The translations under genes were made by a program, and so were the position numbers. Shown one piece after another: positions 46,199-56,438 of a stretch of DNA of 64,000 nucleotides. The first letter of the stretch is position 1, and every line of letters starts with the position of its first letter. Source of the DNA: Marsupella aquatica (lineage: Eukaryota > Marchantiophyta). The DNA is taken from NCBI GenBank assembly GCA_973895155.1, contig OZ316892.1:6200001-6264000 (forward strand), written 5' to 3'. The notes under the pieces were generated by a model. The model was given only the letters and a program-made list of their open reading frames with translations. It was not told where the DNA came from and searched no databases.

Positions 46199-47219
46199 AG
46201 ATCTTCAATGTCTGGACTTTTAGATTACCGACATTCAAGGGGCTTGATGAGTCTCAAGCTCAAAAAACAAATACCACCTCAAGATGATCAAGTGGGGGTG
46301 AGGGAATGAATGTAAAGTGATTATAAGGCAAACTTACCAATGGAAGTCTACTTAAAATGAGAATTTAAAAGACTTTCATGAGTTTTGGTTTTGTATGTTT
46401 GATGACATTTATATTCTACAATTCACATGTGTTGAGGCCGGTGTTGAGTAGCTGACCATTACTCAGAGACAGCATGCACCTATGCATTTTAACATCTAAC
46501 AGACACACAAACAGTTGACACATTCAAGTCAGGGATACATGGTTCGATTCACCTCTCCAAGGCCTATATTCACACCGGAACACACATGAAGCTTTAGTGA
46601 ACCCTTAGTGAACCCTAAGCTCGTCAACCTTCCCAAGTCTCCATAGGCTATTCCCCTCGTTGGATGGTCAGGATTTGACTCTGCAATCGCTCAATTGGTC
46701 GCTCCTTTACCACTCAGCATCACTCACCGTTGGAAGCGGGGTTAATCACCGGTAGTGTATGCAAACTCTACAGCTGGAAATTATTTTAAAGAAAAACACA
46801 CTTTGCTAATAGAGGACCCACAGACTGCCTGATGTATGAAAATTCTTCAGCTCCGTGGGAAATCAAAACCCAACTACTTTGCTAGTAGATTACCCACAGA
46901 GTACTGGCTTGATGTAGGAACACTCTTCAGCTCTGCAGGAAATCAAAAACCACCCACTTTGCTAGTAAAGCTCCCACCGATCCCAAGAACGGGAAGGAGC
47001 GAAGAGTCCAGAAAGGACCAATGATTTCGGAGGGGAACTGATGAGAGAGGCTGCAGTTGTTGGCGAGGAGAATGACCCACGTAGGTGTGATTTGCTTGAT
47101 TCTATGCTCTACAGGTGCCTGGTTCCGTACCCACTCTTTCGCCCTTTTTTCGTGTTCGAACGCCTCTGTCATACCGCCGAGAGCTGTGAATGGTGCATCG
47201 TGTCGTTAGAATCGCGATC

Positions 47220-47303
47220 ACACGTGTAATTGCCAAATGTCCAATTTCGCCGACTGCTTCGTGTCTCGCTGCCGGTTGCGTCCAACTCTGCTCTCCTATA
47301 TAG
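47220..47303 (+). promoter_or_regulatory. ELIP B core promoter: G-box/ABRE and TATA box
   Basis: ACACGTGT at 47,220-47,227 and TATATAG at 47,297-47,303 repeat the arrangement of copy A with the same spacing. Both genes should therefore respond alike. Confidence 0.7.
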
Positions 47304-47499
47304 CACAGCCAGACTCTGCTCCTCTAAGCCATCCAGCTTGTATTCAATTATCAGCTCCTATTGATATATTTTACTTTAGCTTTTTCTGCTACTCGATCAC
47401 ATCGAACTCGATCAGAACCGTGGTTTGCCACTAAGGTGATCCCTAGATCCAATTACTGTCAGTGCAAAGTTTTTAACTGTGTAGAAACGATCAATCACG

Positions 47500-48201
47500 A
47501 TGTCGACGATGATGGCTTCCAATGCAGTGTTGGGAGGACTGAGGAGTCTGCATGATCCTGCCTCATTCAAGAAGACGAGTTTGAGGGGAAACACATTGAA
47601 TTTGGGCTTTGCAAAGGCGAGGATTGGGGCAAGGCAGCACCAGAGCTTGAAGGTACGAAGCGAAGGAGGGTTGAAGGAGTCGGTCGACAAGGCCACGAAG
47701 ACGGAGATTTCCCGCGACGAGATTCTCCGCAACCAGGCCGAGAATGAGTCAGAGAAGAAGTCCGTCTTCGGCACTGAGCCCAAGAGCGGCTCGTTCTACC
47801 CTCGCCCTGAGGTCGAGAGGCGGCCGGAAACCGGCAACAGAGGCCTCGGTAGCATTTTCGCATTCGATGGCGCAGTGCCAGAGACCGTGAACGGCCGGCT
47901 TGCAATGGTGGGCCTCGTGTGGGCTTTGGTCGCCGAGAGAGTGAGCGGACTGACCGTGTTCGAGCAGCTCTACACTCCTGCTGGAGGCTTCGGGCTGGTG
48001 TTCTACATCGCCGTGGTGCAACTCATCACCTTCGCGTCTGTGATTCCCGCGCTGAAAGGCGAGTCCACAGATGCGCGAAGCTTCGGCCCCTTCAGAGGGC
48101 AAGCGGAACGATGGAACGGGCGTCTGGCGATGTTGGGATTCCTGTCGCTGCTTCTCACGGAGCAGTTCATCAAGGCTCCCGTCTTCAGCACTTGGTTTTA
48201 A
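47500..48201 (+). CDS. Early light-induced protein (ELIP), copy B
   Basis: This 233-residue intronless gene is the tandem duplicate of the ELIP at 41,250. The two proteins differ at six positions: S8N, L23F and T29R in the transit peptide, then D115G, N186K and A200G. The chlorophyll-binding helices 1 and 3 are identical, so both should work in the thylakoid. Transit-peptide changes are conservative enough for import. The 5' leader differs more than the coding region: copy B lacks the upstream open frame of copy A. Tandem ELIP copies are known to raise gene dose in plants that tolerate drying; whether this plant does is not shown here. Confidence 0.93.
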   Translation: MSTMMASNAVLGGLRSLHDPASFKKTSLRGNTLNLGFAKARIGARQHQSLKVRSEGGLKESVDKATKTEISRDEILRNQAENESEKKSVFGTEPKSGSFYPRPEVERRPETGNRGLGSIFAFDGAVPETVNGRLAMVGLVWALVAERVSGLTVFEQLYTPAGGFGLVFYIAVVQLITFASVIPALKGESTDARSFGPFRGQAERWNGRLAMLGFLSLLLTEQFIKAPVFSTWF

Positions 48202-48514
48202 ATTGAGTCAAGTTAGCAACAATCCAGTAGAACGAACCATTTTAGTTGGATCGATTGTAAAGTTCTCGTATTAGTGTACAGTAATCTAGTAACAATTGTT
48301 CAGCTGTTTTCCGTTCAAGGTAGGGTAGGCGATCGGAATTGGATCGGGGGCGACCGCAGCTGAGATTTAGTTCGCTAGGTTCTAAAAGTCTTCTCCCGCT
48401 GTCTCCAAATTTTGCAGAATTTATGCAAGCATTGAATCGGCATTGTTGTCTGAATTGCCTGTTACGTACGAATGGGCAGTCATCAGAATTCGATTGATTA
48501 CGTCTGAAGAGATC

Positions 48515-48520
48515 AATAAA
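48515..48520 (+). terminator. Likely polyadenylation signal of ELIP B
   Basis: AATAAA lies in the segment conserved with 42,265-42,270 of copy A, about 315 bp after the stop codon. Confidence 0.4.
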
Positions 48521-49269
48521 TTGTGCAACAATTACTATCATCGATCTTCATCTCTTGTTTCCTTGCTCTGCTAACCGTTAAACAGCTGTCTTCTCAAGCG
48601 AGTGCAACACTCTCTCTATTGGATCTCACATCGGACTCTAGGTTTCAGTCCATCGAGTACTAATCAAACTGCTTTCAATTGCAAGTCAAACTTGTTTGAA
48701 CAAAACGTTTCGATTACAGGGAATGTACTAAAATACAGTTAAAGACTTTAATCTAATTGCAATTTGACTGCTCAGAAATGTAAACTTGTCATCAAAAATT
48801 GATTTACAATGACACATAATGTCTGAGGATGAAAATTATAGCAGCTGAAACTGCTTTGAGAATCAATTTCAGTTCCAACTCAAATCTCGCATTTATGTCG
48901 TCTACTACAAATTTTGATGAAAGACGATATGATCAAGTCGAAATTAACAAAAGTATTGACCTACTGAATAGTCACCTTCATTCGTAGATATGCAAGGTTT
49001 CATTCAAAATCATACTTATCCAAAATCATAATCTGTTGTACGCAGTAATGTATACCACCTCGCCCTCACGCCTGTGCGTTAGATGTTTCATCACCTGGAA
49101 ACACGACCTAGTATACTATAGCTTTTGATGTCATTTGCACCAGTGACTAAGGAGGACTTTACAAGACGTCGGGGGCACTTGGGAGATTTTTTTACCAAAG
49201 CAAACTGGAGGGCCATTACACACACTAAATATAGTGTCCCGGGGCTAAAAGCATTTTTTGAATCTTTTT

Positions 49270-49715
49270 ATTGCCCCCAAGGTCTTGTAAAGCCAAGTGC
49301 AGCCATTGGTGCCAGACTAATTGACTAAAAGACAGATTGAGGACCCACTCCACCTGAATGTCACGTAATCTTTGGCTAAAGTCTTTGTAAATGTGAGAAG
49401 AGAATATCTTATGAAGGACTTGTGGGTCCCTTTTTATTACAAATGACTTAAAATAGAAATGGACCAAGCGGCCAGAAGAAGAGACCACCAAGAGAGGTGG
49501 TCTAAAATCTAGGACAAAAGAGTGCTCCACATAAGCAAAAATTGGGCCCCACTGCATTCCATGTAGGATTGGTAACAGGTTGGGTTGAAAGTGCCCCCAA
49601 GGTTTTGTAAAGTGAACAGCAGCAATTTCTCTCAAATGGATGGCCTTGATCAGATCTTGGACACAAAAAAAATGTGGAAACTGCCCCAAGGTCTTGTAAA
49701 GCCACCCTAATGCAG
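49270..49715. repeat. Three dispersed copies of CCCCAAGGTCTTGTAAAG
   Basis: The string occurs near 49,275, 49,592 and 49,682, each followed by a GCAGC-containing sequence. It lies in the extra block of unit B and gives no coding signal. Confidence 0.7.
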
Positions 49716-49796
49716 CTTGATGTTCCCATCTCTTTGACCTTGTTCTACAGGCGTGTGTGGTCTTCTGTGGAGAACGGAGACCTTATCATCTTCGTT

Positions 49797-50092
49797 CTTC
49801 AGTACCTTCTTTAGACATTTTTTCCTGTCTTCACTATCTTTTTAGACACTCTGCTTTAAACATCCCTTCCTGTCTTCAATATCTTTTAGACACAACTATC
49901 TTTTAGACATCCTTTCCTGTCTTCAATATCTTTTAGACACTCTTCTCTAGACATGCCTTCTATCTTTTCAGACACTACCTTTTCCTGTCTTCACTCTCTT
50001 TTCAGACAATCTTCTTAAAACATCCCTTCTTGTCTTCACTATCTTTTTAGACTCTCGTAGTTAGACATCCCTTCCTGTCTTCACTATCTTCT
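49797..50092. repeat. Minisatellite TTTAGACATCCCTTCCTGTCTTC...ATC
   Basis: About six degenerate units of 40-50 bp, each with TAGACA, CCTTCCTGTCTTCA and TATCTTTT. It is pyrimidine-rich on the plus strand. Confidence 0.8.
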
Positions 50093-51224
50093 TTGGAAAG
50101 GTAGCTCTTGCTTAGGGCTGTCTTGCATGTGATGGTCCTTGGAGTTCCCGCCCTCTACATTCCCTAACATGCAGGGAAAAAGTAGATTTGGTTTGTCCAC
50201 AAGATCTCTGTAAATGAGGTATATGATTTGCTCTCATAAAGTAAAGTTCTTTGTTTGTTATGAAATTTGAAGATCTCAAAGGGAAGGGCTGGAAATGTTG
50301 CCCTTAGTTTTCCTCAAATGTTGCCTTCCGGCCTGCATAGGGAGATGGGTCAGGCATGAAGCACTAGCTCAATGATGAGGTGACATGAGTGAATGAAAGT
50401 GCTGATTTTTTAAGGGCCCTGCACATGCAAGGCAGCCCTTAGGCCTTCACTATTCTTTGTAAAGCTGAGGCTTTTCAATTTGTCACTCACTTGGAATTAG
50501 TCGTTTACCATTTTAGCGGACTAATAGGACTTTTTAAGCTCTTTGGTCTTCTGGGTTTTTCCCCTTCTAGTGGGTATCCTGTCTGTGGTACCCTGTCTCT
50601 AGGGATTTTTTGGCTCTTCGTGGGTACTATCGCTTACTTTCTTCATTCATTGCATATCCTCTCTTTGGGTTAGTGTCTCCTAGTTTGGTGCTTTTTGTTC
50701 GTTTTCATCAGTGTGATCTAAAACTCATTTGAGGTCTAGTCCCCTGTTGGTGCTCTTAGGGTTGAAACTCTTCTGTCTTGACTAATCCGTCTTTTCTTGT
50801 GTTCTCCCCTTGTGTTGGAACTTCTGCATGTTAAGATGCCTGCTTTGCGTTTTCTGTTCTTTGTACTAAGGGCCACTTTGCATAACTTTCAGCCCCACAC
50901 CTCAACCAAAAAATGAATCTGGGCTGTTCCAAAAACAAAAGAGGGAAAAGCTCATCACATGGTTGTTAACTCACAATCCTCGGCTTCCAAAGATTAGAAT
51001 CACAATAATTAAAGGCGGTTGATGAGTCTCAATCTCAAAAACAAATGCCACCTCAAAATGACCAAACGGGGCTGAAGAAATGAATGTAAAATAATTCTAA
51101 GGCAAAGTTAACTATGGGATCAACTTAAAATGAGAACTTAAAGACTTTCATAGTTTATTTTCTACAATACACACGTGTTGAGTAGCTAACTGTCACTCAG
51201 ACAGGATCCCAGAGTAGGAAGACC

Positions 51225-51790
51225 CAATGAAGGGGATGCAACCAAAGAGCGAAATACTTTATTGTAATGAAACCACAAGCTAAACACCCAATCAAGAGGA
51301 GGCAACCAAAGAGCTAAATAAGTTAATATTGTGATGAAACCACAAGCAAAACATCCAATCAAGGGGAGTCAACCAAAGAGCTAAATACTTTATTGTAAAG
51401 AAACCACAAGCTAAACACCCAATCAAGAGGAGGCAACCAAAGAGCTCAATAAGTTAATACTGTAATCAAACCACAAGCAAAACATCCAATCAAGGGGAGT
51501 CAACCAAAGAGCTAAATACTCTATTGTAAAGAAACCAGAAGCAAAACACCCAATCAAGAGGAGACAACCAAAGAGCTAAATAACTTAATATTGTAATGAA
51601 ACCACAAGCAAAACATCCAATCAAGGGGAGTAAACCAAAGTGCTAAATACTTTATTGTAAAGAAACCACAAGCAAAACACCAAATCAAGGGCAGCCAAAG
51701 AGTTAAATACTTCACTGTAATGAAAACACAAGCAAGAGACCCTATCAAGGATAGGCAACCAAAGAGCTAAGTACGTTATTCGAAACGAAA
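51225..51790. repeat. Tandem array with 131-bp dimer unit
   Basis: Units of 64 and 67 bp alternate. Type 1 has AATCAAGAGGAGGCAACC followed by AAGTTAATATTGTGATG. Type 2 has AATCAAGGGGAGTCAACC followed by ACTTTATTGTAAAG. Type 1 starts at 51,290, 51,421 and 51,552, a period of exactly 131. The edges are more degenerate. No ORF is supported. Confidence 0.85.
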
Positions 51791-51985
51791 CCAACTACCT
51801 GAGTAACAAAAAATGGCAACCATGATAGTCATCGAGACTACTGCAGTGAACACTCCGCTTCTGTCTTGTGAACCCACTTCACTCAAACCCAGCAACCATG
51901 ATAGTCATTACGACTACTGCACTGAACTCTCCCTGCTTCTGCCTCCCGTCTCAATGTCCCGATTGCACATCAAAATATGACATAC

Positions 51986-53270
51986 TAGCTCAATACCCGT
52001 GCGTTGCACAAAAGATGTCGTCACGGCCAAGATGTCATTGAGAACAAAAGAGATCATGTCGGCCAAGAGGTTGTTGAGAAGAAAGATGTCGTGTTGCCCA
52101 AGATGTTGTTGAGAACAAAAGATGTCATGTCGGCCAAAATGTCGGTGATAACAAAAGATGTCGTGTCGGCCAAGAGGTCGTTCAGAACAAAAGATGTCGT
52201 GTCGACCAAGATGTCATGTCGGCCATGAATTGGTTGAGAAAAAAGATGTCGTGTCGACCAAGAGATTGTTGAGAAAAAATGTTGTATTGGCCAAGAGGTC
52301 GTTGAGAAAATCGATGTCGTGTTGGCCAAGATCTCATTGATAAAAAAGACGTTGTATCGGCCAAGAAGTCATTGAGACAAAGGATGTCGTGTTGGCAAAG
52401 AAGTCGTTGAGAAAAAATATGTCATGTTGGCCAAGACGTTGTTGAGAGAAAAGATGTTGTGTCGGGCAAGACGTCACTAAGAAAAAAGATGTTGTGTCGG
52501 CCAAGACGTCATTGAGAAAACAGATGGCCAAGATGTCGTTGAGGAAAAATACCCGTGCATTACACAAAAGATTTTGTGTCGCCCAAAATGTAAAAGATGT
52601 CATTATGTGAAAGATGGCGTTAAGAAAAAGTTGTCATTTTGCCAAACTAAGTTATTGTGAAGTAAATGATGTTATAAGTAAAAAGGTGTTGTTTCACCCA
52701 ATATGTCCTTAATATGTGAAAGATAGCTCAATACCCAGGCGTTGCACAAAAGATGTTGTTAAGAAAAAATATGTTGTTTCGCCAAAGATGTTGTCAACAA
52801 AAAAAGTGTCATGTTGCCAAAGATTTAGTTAAGAAAAAATATGTTGTGTTGCCAAAGATTTTGTTAAGAAAAAATATGTTGTGTTGCCAAAGATTTCGTT
52901 AAGAAAAAAGATGTCATGTTGCCAAAGACGTCGTTAAGAAAAAAGATGTCATGTTGCCAAAGATGTCGTTAATATGTGAAAGATGTTGTGAAGTAAGAAG
53001 ATGTCATTAAGAACTATGATGTCGTGTTGCCAAAGGTGTCGCGAAGAAAAAATGTTCTTATGTGAAAAATGTAGTGAAGTAAAAAGATGTCGATGCGCCA
53101 AAGATGTCTTTATGTCTAAGATATCGTCAGGTAAAAGATGATGTTTCACCAAAGATGTTATTAAGTATTTTTTGTTAAGTACAAAATGGTCGATAAGTAA
53201 AGGATGTCGTTAGACAAAGATGTAAGTTGTGAAGTAAAAGATGTTCTTAAGTACAATTGAAAATATTGCT
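51986..53270 (+). repeat. Degenerate minisatellite AAGATGTCGTGTCGGCC, about 35-bp units
   Basis: About 1.3 kb of units containing AAGATGTCGTTGAGAAAAA and GTCGTGTYGGCCAAG. The array is headed by TAGCTCAATACCCGTGCGTTG (51,986), and the head recurs at 52,548 (ATTACAC form) and 52,724 (CCCAGGCGTTGCAC form). Units after 52,750 change to GTTGCCAAAGATGTCGTTAAG. This matches the head-and-body structure at 1,380-1,998 on the other strand. It is not a CRISPR array: the units are imperfect and lack distinct spacers. Confidence 0.85.
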
Positions 53271-53309
53271 AGTAAACCATGTTAAGTTAAGTAAAAAAGT
53301 TGTTAAGTT

Positions 53310-53830
53310 GTTGCCACTTTTTTGCCACCCCTTGCATCCTGAAGCCCCATTGATAACCCCAACGTTTTTGTTACGTTATTAAGCTGTTTGCTGAAAGTTA
53401 CCATCATTGGCCGCTTACTTAAAACTTCTTACTTAAAGTTGCCGCAATAGCTTAATTGGCGTTGTCTGCCCCGATGTCGAGACCCCCTAGGGTAACGGCG
53501 CTGCTTGGCTGACTTTTCAATGGCCCTTTCCCTGCACTTGCATATATCTTGGAACCTCATCAGTAACCCCAATTTTTTGGTTACTTTAAGCTTAGTTTGA
53601 TTAAAGTTGACTACGGCCGCTTTCTTGGCTTTGGCCGCCCCAACGCCAATTCCCTTTGAGGCAACTACACGACTCAGCCCACTTTTCAACAAAACAATTT
53701 GCCTACCTCTTGCATGGAACCCCTTTGCTAACCTCATCCAAGTTTACTCGGCTCCTTAGTCGCCAATACCATGCCCCCTTGGGATAGTGGTGTGGTTTGC
53801 AACACTTTCCAATATTGGAGGACCTGCCAC
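53310..53830. repeat. Decayed repeat of about 170-190 bp, roughly three copies
   Basis: Segments with CCTTGCATCCTGAAGCCCC, CTTGCATATATCTTGGAACC and CTCTTGCATGGAACCCC recur, each preceded by ACTTTT and followed by AACCCCAA- and GGCCGC-like stretches. The long minus-strand open frame here (53,737-53,429) follows from this composition; I do not believe it is a gene. Confidence 0.5.
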
Positions 53831-54094
53831 CCCCAGATCAACTTTGGTCTAGATATTTTGGCCCCCACCCCATGCCTCTTCCTGTGGTAAACAAAGTGGC
53901 AAGACATAACAACAACTGAGGGGTTGTTGGGGAGTTGGAACCCGGGGCAAGATTGAGTTAGGGTTGGAGATGGGACTTTGGGGTCCCGGGTTTAAAACAT
54001 TAATTTTTTGTTTTTAGCCAATGTGGCAAATGTCAGCCTCTCAAAGGTAGGAGATGCTAGGAGTATTCTTCCACAATTTTTCTTGAATTATATC

Positions 54095-54275
54095 CTATTC
54101 GTCAGATATCACTAGATTTACATACAACCGTTAGATTTTGGCAAATGAGGTCCATGATTTGGTGGGAGAGTGGCCAATGGTATGCAAAAAATCTAGCAAA
54201 TTTTTGGCAAAAGTGGCGGAAAAGGTGGTGAACACATTTTGGGGAGGTAGAATTTGGCAAAAGCTTGCACCAAAA
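54095..54275. repeat. Dispersed repeat shared with 43,000-43,220
   Basis: CGTCAGATATCACTAGATTTA, CCGTTAGATTTTGGCAAATG and TTTTGGGGAGGTAGAATTTGG match CGTCAGATCTCCCTAGATTT, CCATTAGATTCTGGCTAATG and TTTTGGGGAGGTGGAATCTAG in the same order at 43,000-43,200. No clear ends are visible. Confidence 0.65.
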
Positions 54276-55189
54276 AAATACATTTATTGGATAGAGGCTA
54301 GGGCCAGGGTCGTGTCAGGAGTTATCATCGCTTCCTCTTCACTCTCCCTCTTCTGTAGTTGTTGTTGCTTAAAAGTTCTCATTAAATGCCAGGAGCCCTT
54401 ATGAGCTCACATAGGCTACCAAGAGAGAACTTTAAATTCCAAAGGGAAAGAAGCTACGCTCCTCCCTTTCTCTTAAAAGTAAGTTGTACTCTGCTGGTAT
54501 AACTGTACCTCTCTAGAGTACCTCTATCCCTTTTGTACCTTGTACCTGGGCTCCCAAGAGTAATGAGCTCATATTATGTACCTAAAAATACAATAGTACT
54601 TGTCTTGTGCATTTTTGTGTACCTGGTTTGTGCACACCATATGCACACCCTGCCCTGTACCAGGTTTTTCATGTTCTTTTTATTTTTCCCTTTATTGGTT
54701 TCATATTTACAGGTTTCAATTATTATCATCCAAAAGGACACTCCAAATTTGAATGACGACCACTCCGTTTTTTGGCGCAACTATGTATTATAGTTTAGGA
54801 TATATAGTTTAGTATATGGCGTACGATATCCCTCATATGACCGACCACATTTTGATGTGCAATGGGTCCTTCGCTCGTGTCTGGCAGTCTTGCTGACGAA
54901 GCTCACATCAGACCGGAACGACATTCACAGTGACCAGGGATCACCAAAATAATGACGCCCACGGAATACTTTACTCCAAGGTCCTCCAGTCACCCCAGTC
55001 CTCGCGAGGTCTCCAGTGACCCAGATCTCGCAATGGAGTCCCTTCAGGAGCCTTCCAGGGGAGCTTCTCCACACTCACGAGGTGCAGTGGGCCCACGTAC
55101 ATCAAATCTTCAGTAAGAGAAGCTGCTCCTGGAGGTGCTGCATCGCGAGAAGTTCGTCAGGCATGCTTTGAATCATGGGATTCTGATAG
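54276..55189. other. Spacer upstream of the GST gene
   Basis: There is no gene here. Two TGACG cores, at 54,894 and 54,953, are the kind of element often found upstream of GST genes, but their 59-bp spacing is not the canonical as-1 arrangement. Confidence 0.4.
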
Positions 55190-55196
55190 TATAAAA
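55190..55196 (+). promoter_or_regulatory. TATA box of the GST gene
   Basis: TATAAAA stands about 530 bp before the start codon. A probable intron in the 5' untranslated region (donor CCAG/GTAGGT at about 55,371, acceptor TTGCAG at about 55,635) would shorten the leader of the mature RNA. Confidence 0.55.
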
Positions 55197-55721
55197 CAGA
55201 GTTCTGTGGATTGTAGTTCAATAGCTGAAGTGCAGATTCACAAGCTGTGTGTGAGCCTTAACGCAGTCAAGAAGATTTCTGAGCCTCTACAGCAGACGGG
55301 CAACGACGCCAGCCGAGTGCCATACTTCCCCAGCCATTGTGTCAGCCTCGTTGAAGGGAAATCCGCCCAGGTAGGTAACAGACTGTTCGGTGATTTATAT
55401 CATGCATGATTGAGTTCGAGGTTGAATCGCTGCAGGAGCATTGTCTTTTTAGAAGATCGTCTGTACATTCGGTGAATTTGCATCTCGCATTGTCGATTAC
55501 AGTATCTCCAGTTGTGTTTATATGCTGCACGATCAGCGGTTCCGCAATTGCTAGTGATTTGACAAGAGAACCGTATCATTGGCAGTGCATGCCCATCTTA
55601 CCGTGTTGTGCATTTTCTGTGGTAATTGTCTTGCAGGTGCAACCAGTACCTATTCGCTTGAACTCGCTATCCTCTGAGTAACGTACTTGAGTTCTGTCAG
55701 GATAAGTTATAGCTTAAGAAA

Positions 55722-56438
55722 ATGGGTGCCGTTGCAGACGCACCAGTGACTTTGTTCAGTTCCCCCATCAGTTGGTACGCACAACGGGTGCGAATTGCTT
55801 TGGCAGAGAAAAACATTGCATACACGCGGATTGATATTGACTTTGCCAACCGACCAAAGCTTCTGCTCGAGGCTAATCCCATCTGGAAGAAGGTCCCTAC
55901 GATAATCCACAATGGGAAACCTGTGGCAGAATCGCTGATCATCTTGGAATACCTTGAAGATGAATGGCCGCAAGTCCCATTGATGCCTAAGGATGCTCAT
56001 CAAAAGTCCCAGGTTAGGTTCTGGGCCGACTACATCTACAAAAGCTCCGACAAATTGATGGAAACCACAAGATCAAAGGCTGGATCTCCAGAGCAAGAAG
56101 CTGCTCAGAAAGAAAGCATAAAATTCCTGAAGACACTTGAAACGGCGATGACCAATTTCTCCACCGAGGGGCCGTTCTTTACGGGAGAGACTTTCGGGTT
56201 TCTGGATGTTGTGGTGGCTCCGTTAAAGAATATTATAATGTGGGCTGAGGAAGCTGGTGGCCTTGTCGTCCCTGGGCCTGATGAAATTCCTCGATTCCAC
56301 AAGTGCATTGAGGCAATCAGCGCACGCCCAAGTTGCGCAGTGTCCATTCCATCCAAAGAAGAGTTTTTTGCATTTTTCATTACCATGAGAGAAGCTAAAG
56401 CTAAAGCTGCAGCAGCGGCTGCTGCTGCTTCCAAATGA
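55722..56438 (+). CDS. Glutathione S-transferase, Tau-like
   Basis: The single-exon ORF encodes 238 residues of a cytosolic GST, which joins glutathione to electrophilic toxins and peroxides. The N-terminal thioredoxin-like half has the SSP motif at residues 13-15, where Ser is the expected catalytic residue, then QRVRIALAEKNIAY, KKVP (56-59) and the glutathione-binding ES pair (70-71) in AESLIILEYLEDEWP. These features are closest to the plant Tau class. The C-terminal helical half has FTGETFGFLDVVVAPL. The protein ends in a low-complexity Ala-Lys tail of about 15 residues, which is unusual. Tau genes often have one intron; none interrupts this coding region. The ATG at 55,722 sits in a good context (AAAATGGGT). 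Confidence 0.9.
   Translation: MGAVADAPVTLFSSPISWYAQRVRIALAEKNIAYTRIDIDFANRPKLLLEANPIWKKVPTIIHNGKPVAESLIILEYLEDEWPQVPLMPKDAHQKSQVRFWADYIYKSSDKLMETTRSKAGSPEQEAAQKESIKFLKTLETAMTNFSTEGPFFTGETFGFLDVVVAPLKNIIMWAEEAGGLVVPGPDEIPRFHKCIEAISARPSCAVSIPSKEEFFAFFITMREAKAKAAAAAAAASK

Larger units (their letters stand above)
40331..46470 (+). repeat. Tandem segmental duplication, unit A
   Basis: Unit A begins near TCCCCTCGTTGGAT (40,331) and is paralogous to unit B starting at 46,652. Similarity runs through the promoter, the ELIP gene and its 3' region to about 42,780. It resumes with GGGCCACTTTGCATAA (43,815) and, after the LINE, with GATGAGTCTCAAGCTCAAAAA (46,245) to about 46,470. Unit A carries a LINE that unit B lacks. 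The gene start codons of the two units are 6,250 bp apart. Confidence 0.85.
46652..51200 (+). repeat. Tandem segmental duplication, unit B
   Basis: Unit B starts at TCCCCTCGTTGGAT (46,652) and covers promoter, ELIP gene, 3' region and the tail that matches 43,800-43,960 plus 46,245-46,470 of unit A. It has an extra block (about 49,090-50,700) with its own tandem repeats, not obvious in unit A. Confidence 0.85.

Noticed and set aside
47567-48102. Long antisense ORFs over both ELIP genes
   Set aside because: They are mirror frames of a GC-rich coding region and are shared by both copies only because the sense strand is conserved.
51986-53270. CRISPR-like array
   Set aside because: The units are degenerate and contiguous with no unique spacers, and the genome is a plant's.
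53448-53485. tRNA-like A box (TAGCTTAATTGG) and weak B box
   Set aside because: The spacing is too short for a tRNA and no cloverleaf can be drawn; it lies in a decayed tandem repeat.
53429-53737. 102-codon basic minus-strand ORF
   Set aside because: It follows the period of the decayed repeat and shows no protein family.
54894-54957. as-1 element upstream of the GST gene
   Set aside because: Two TGACG cores exist but stand 59 bp apart, not in the closely spaced tandem arrangement.
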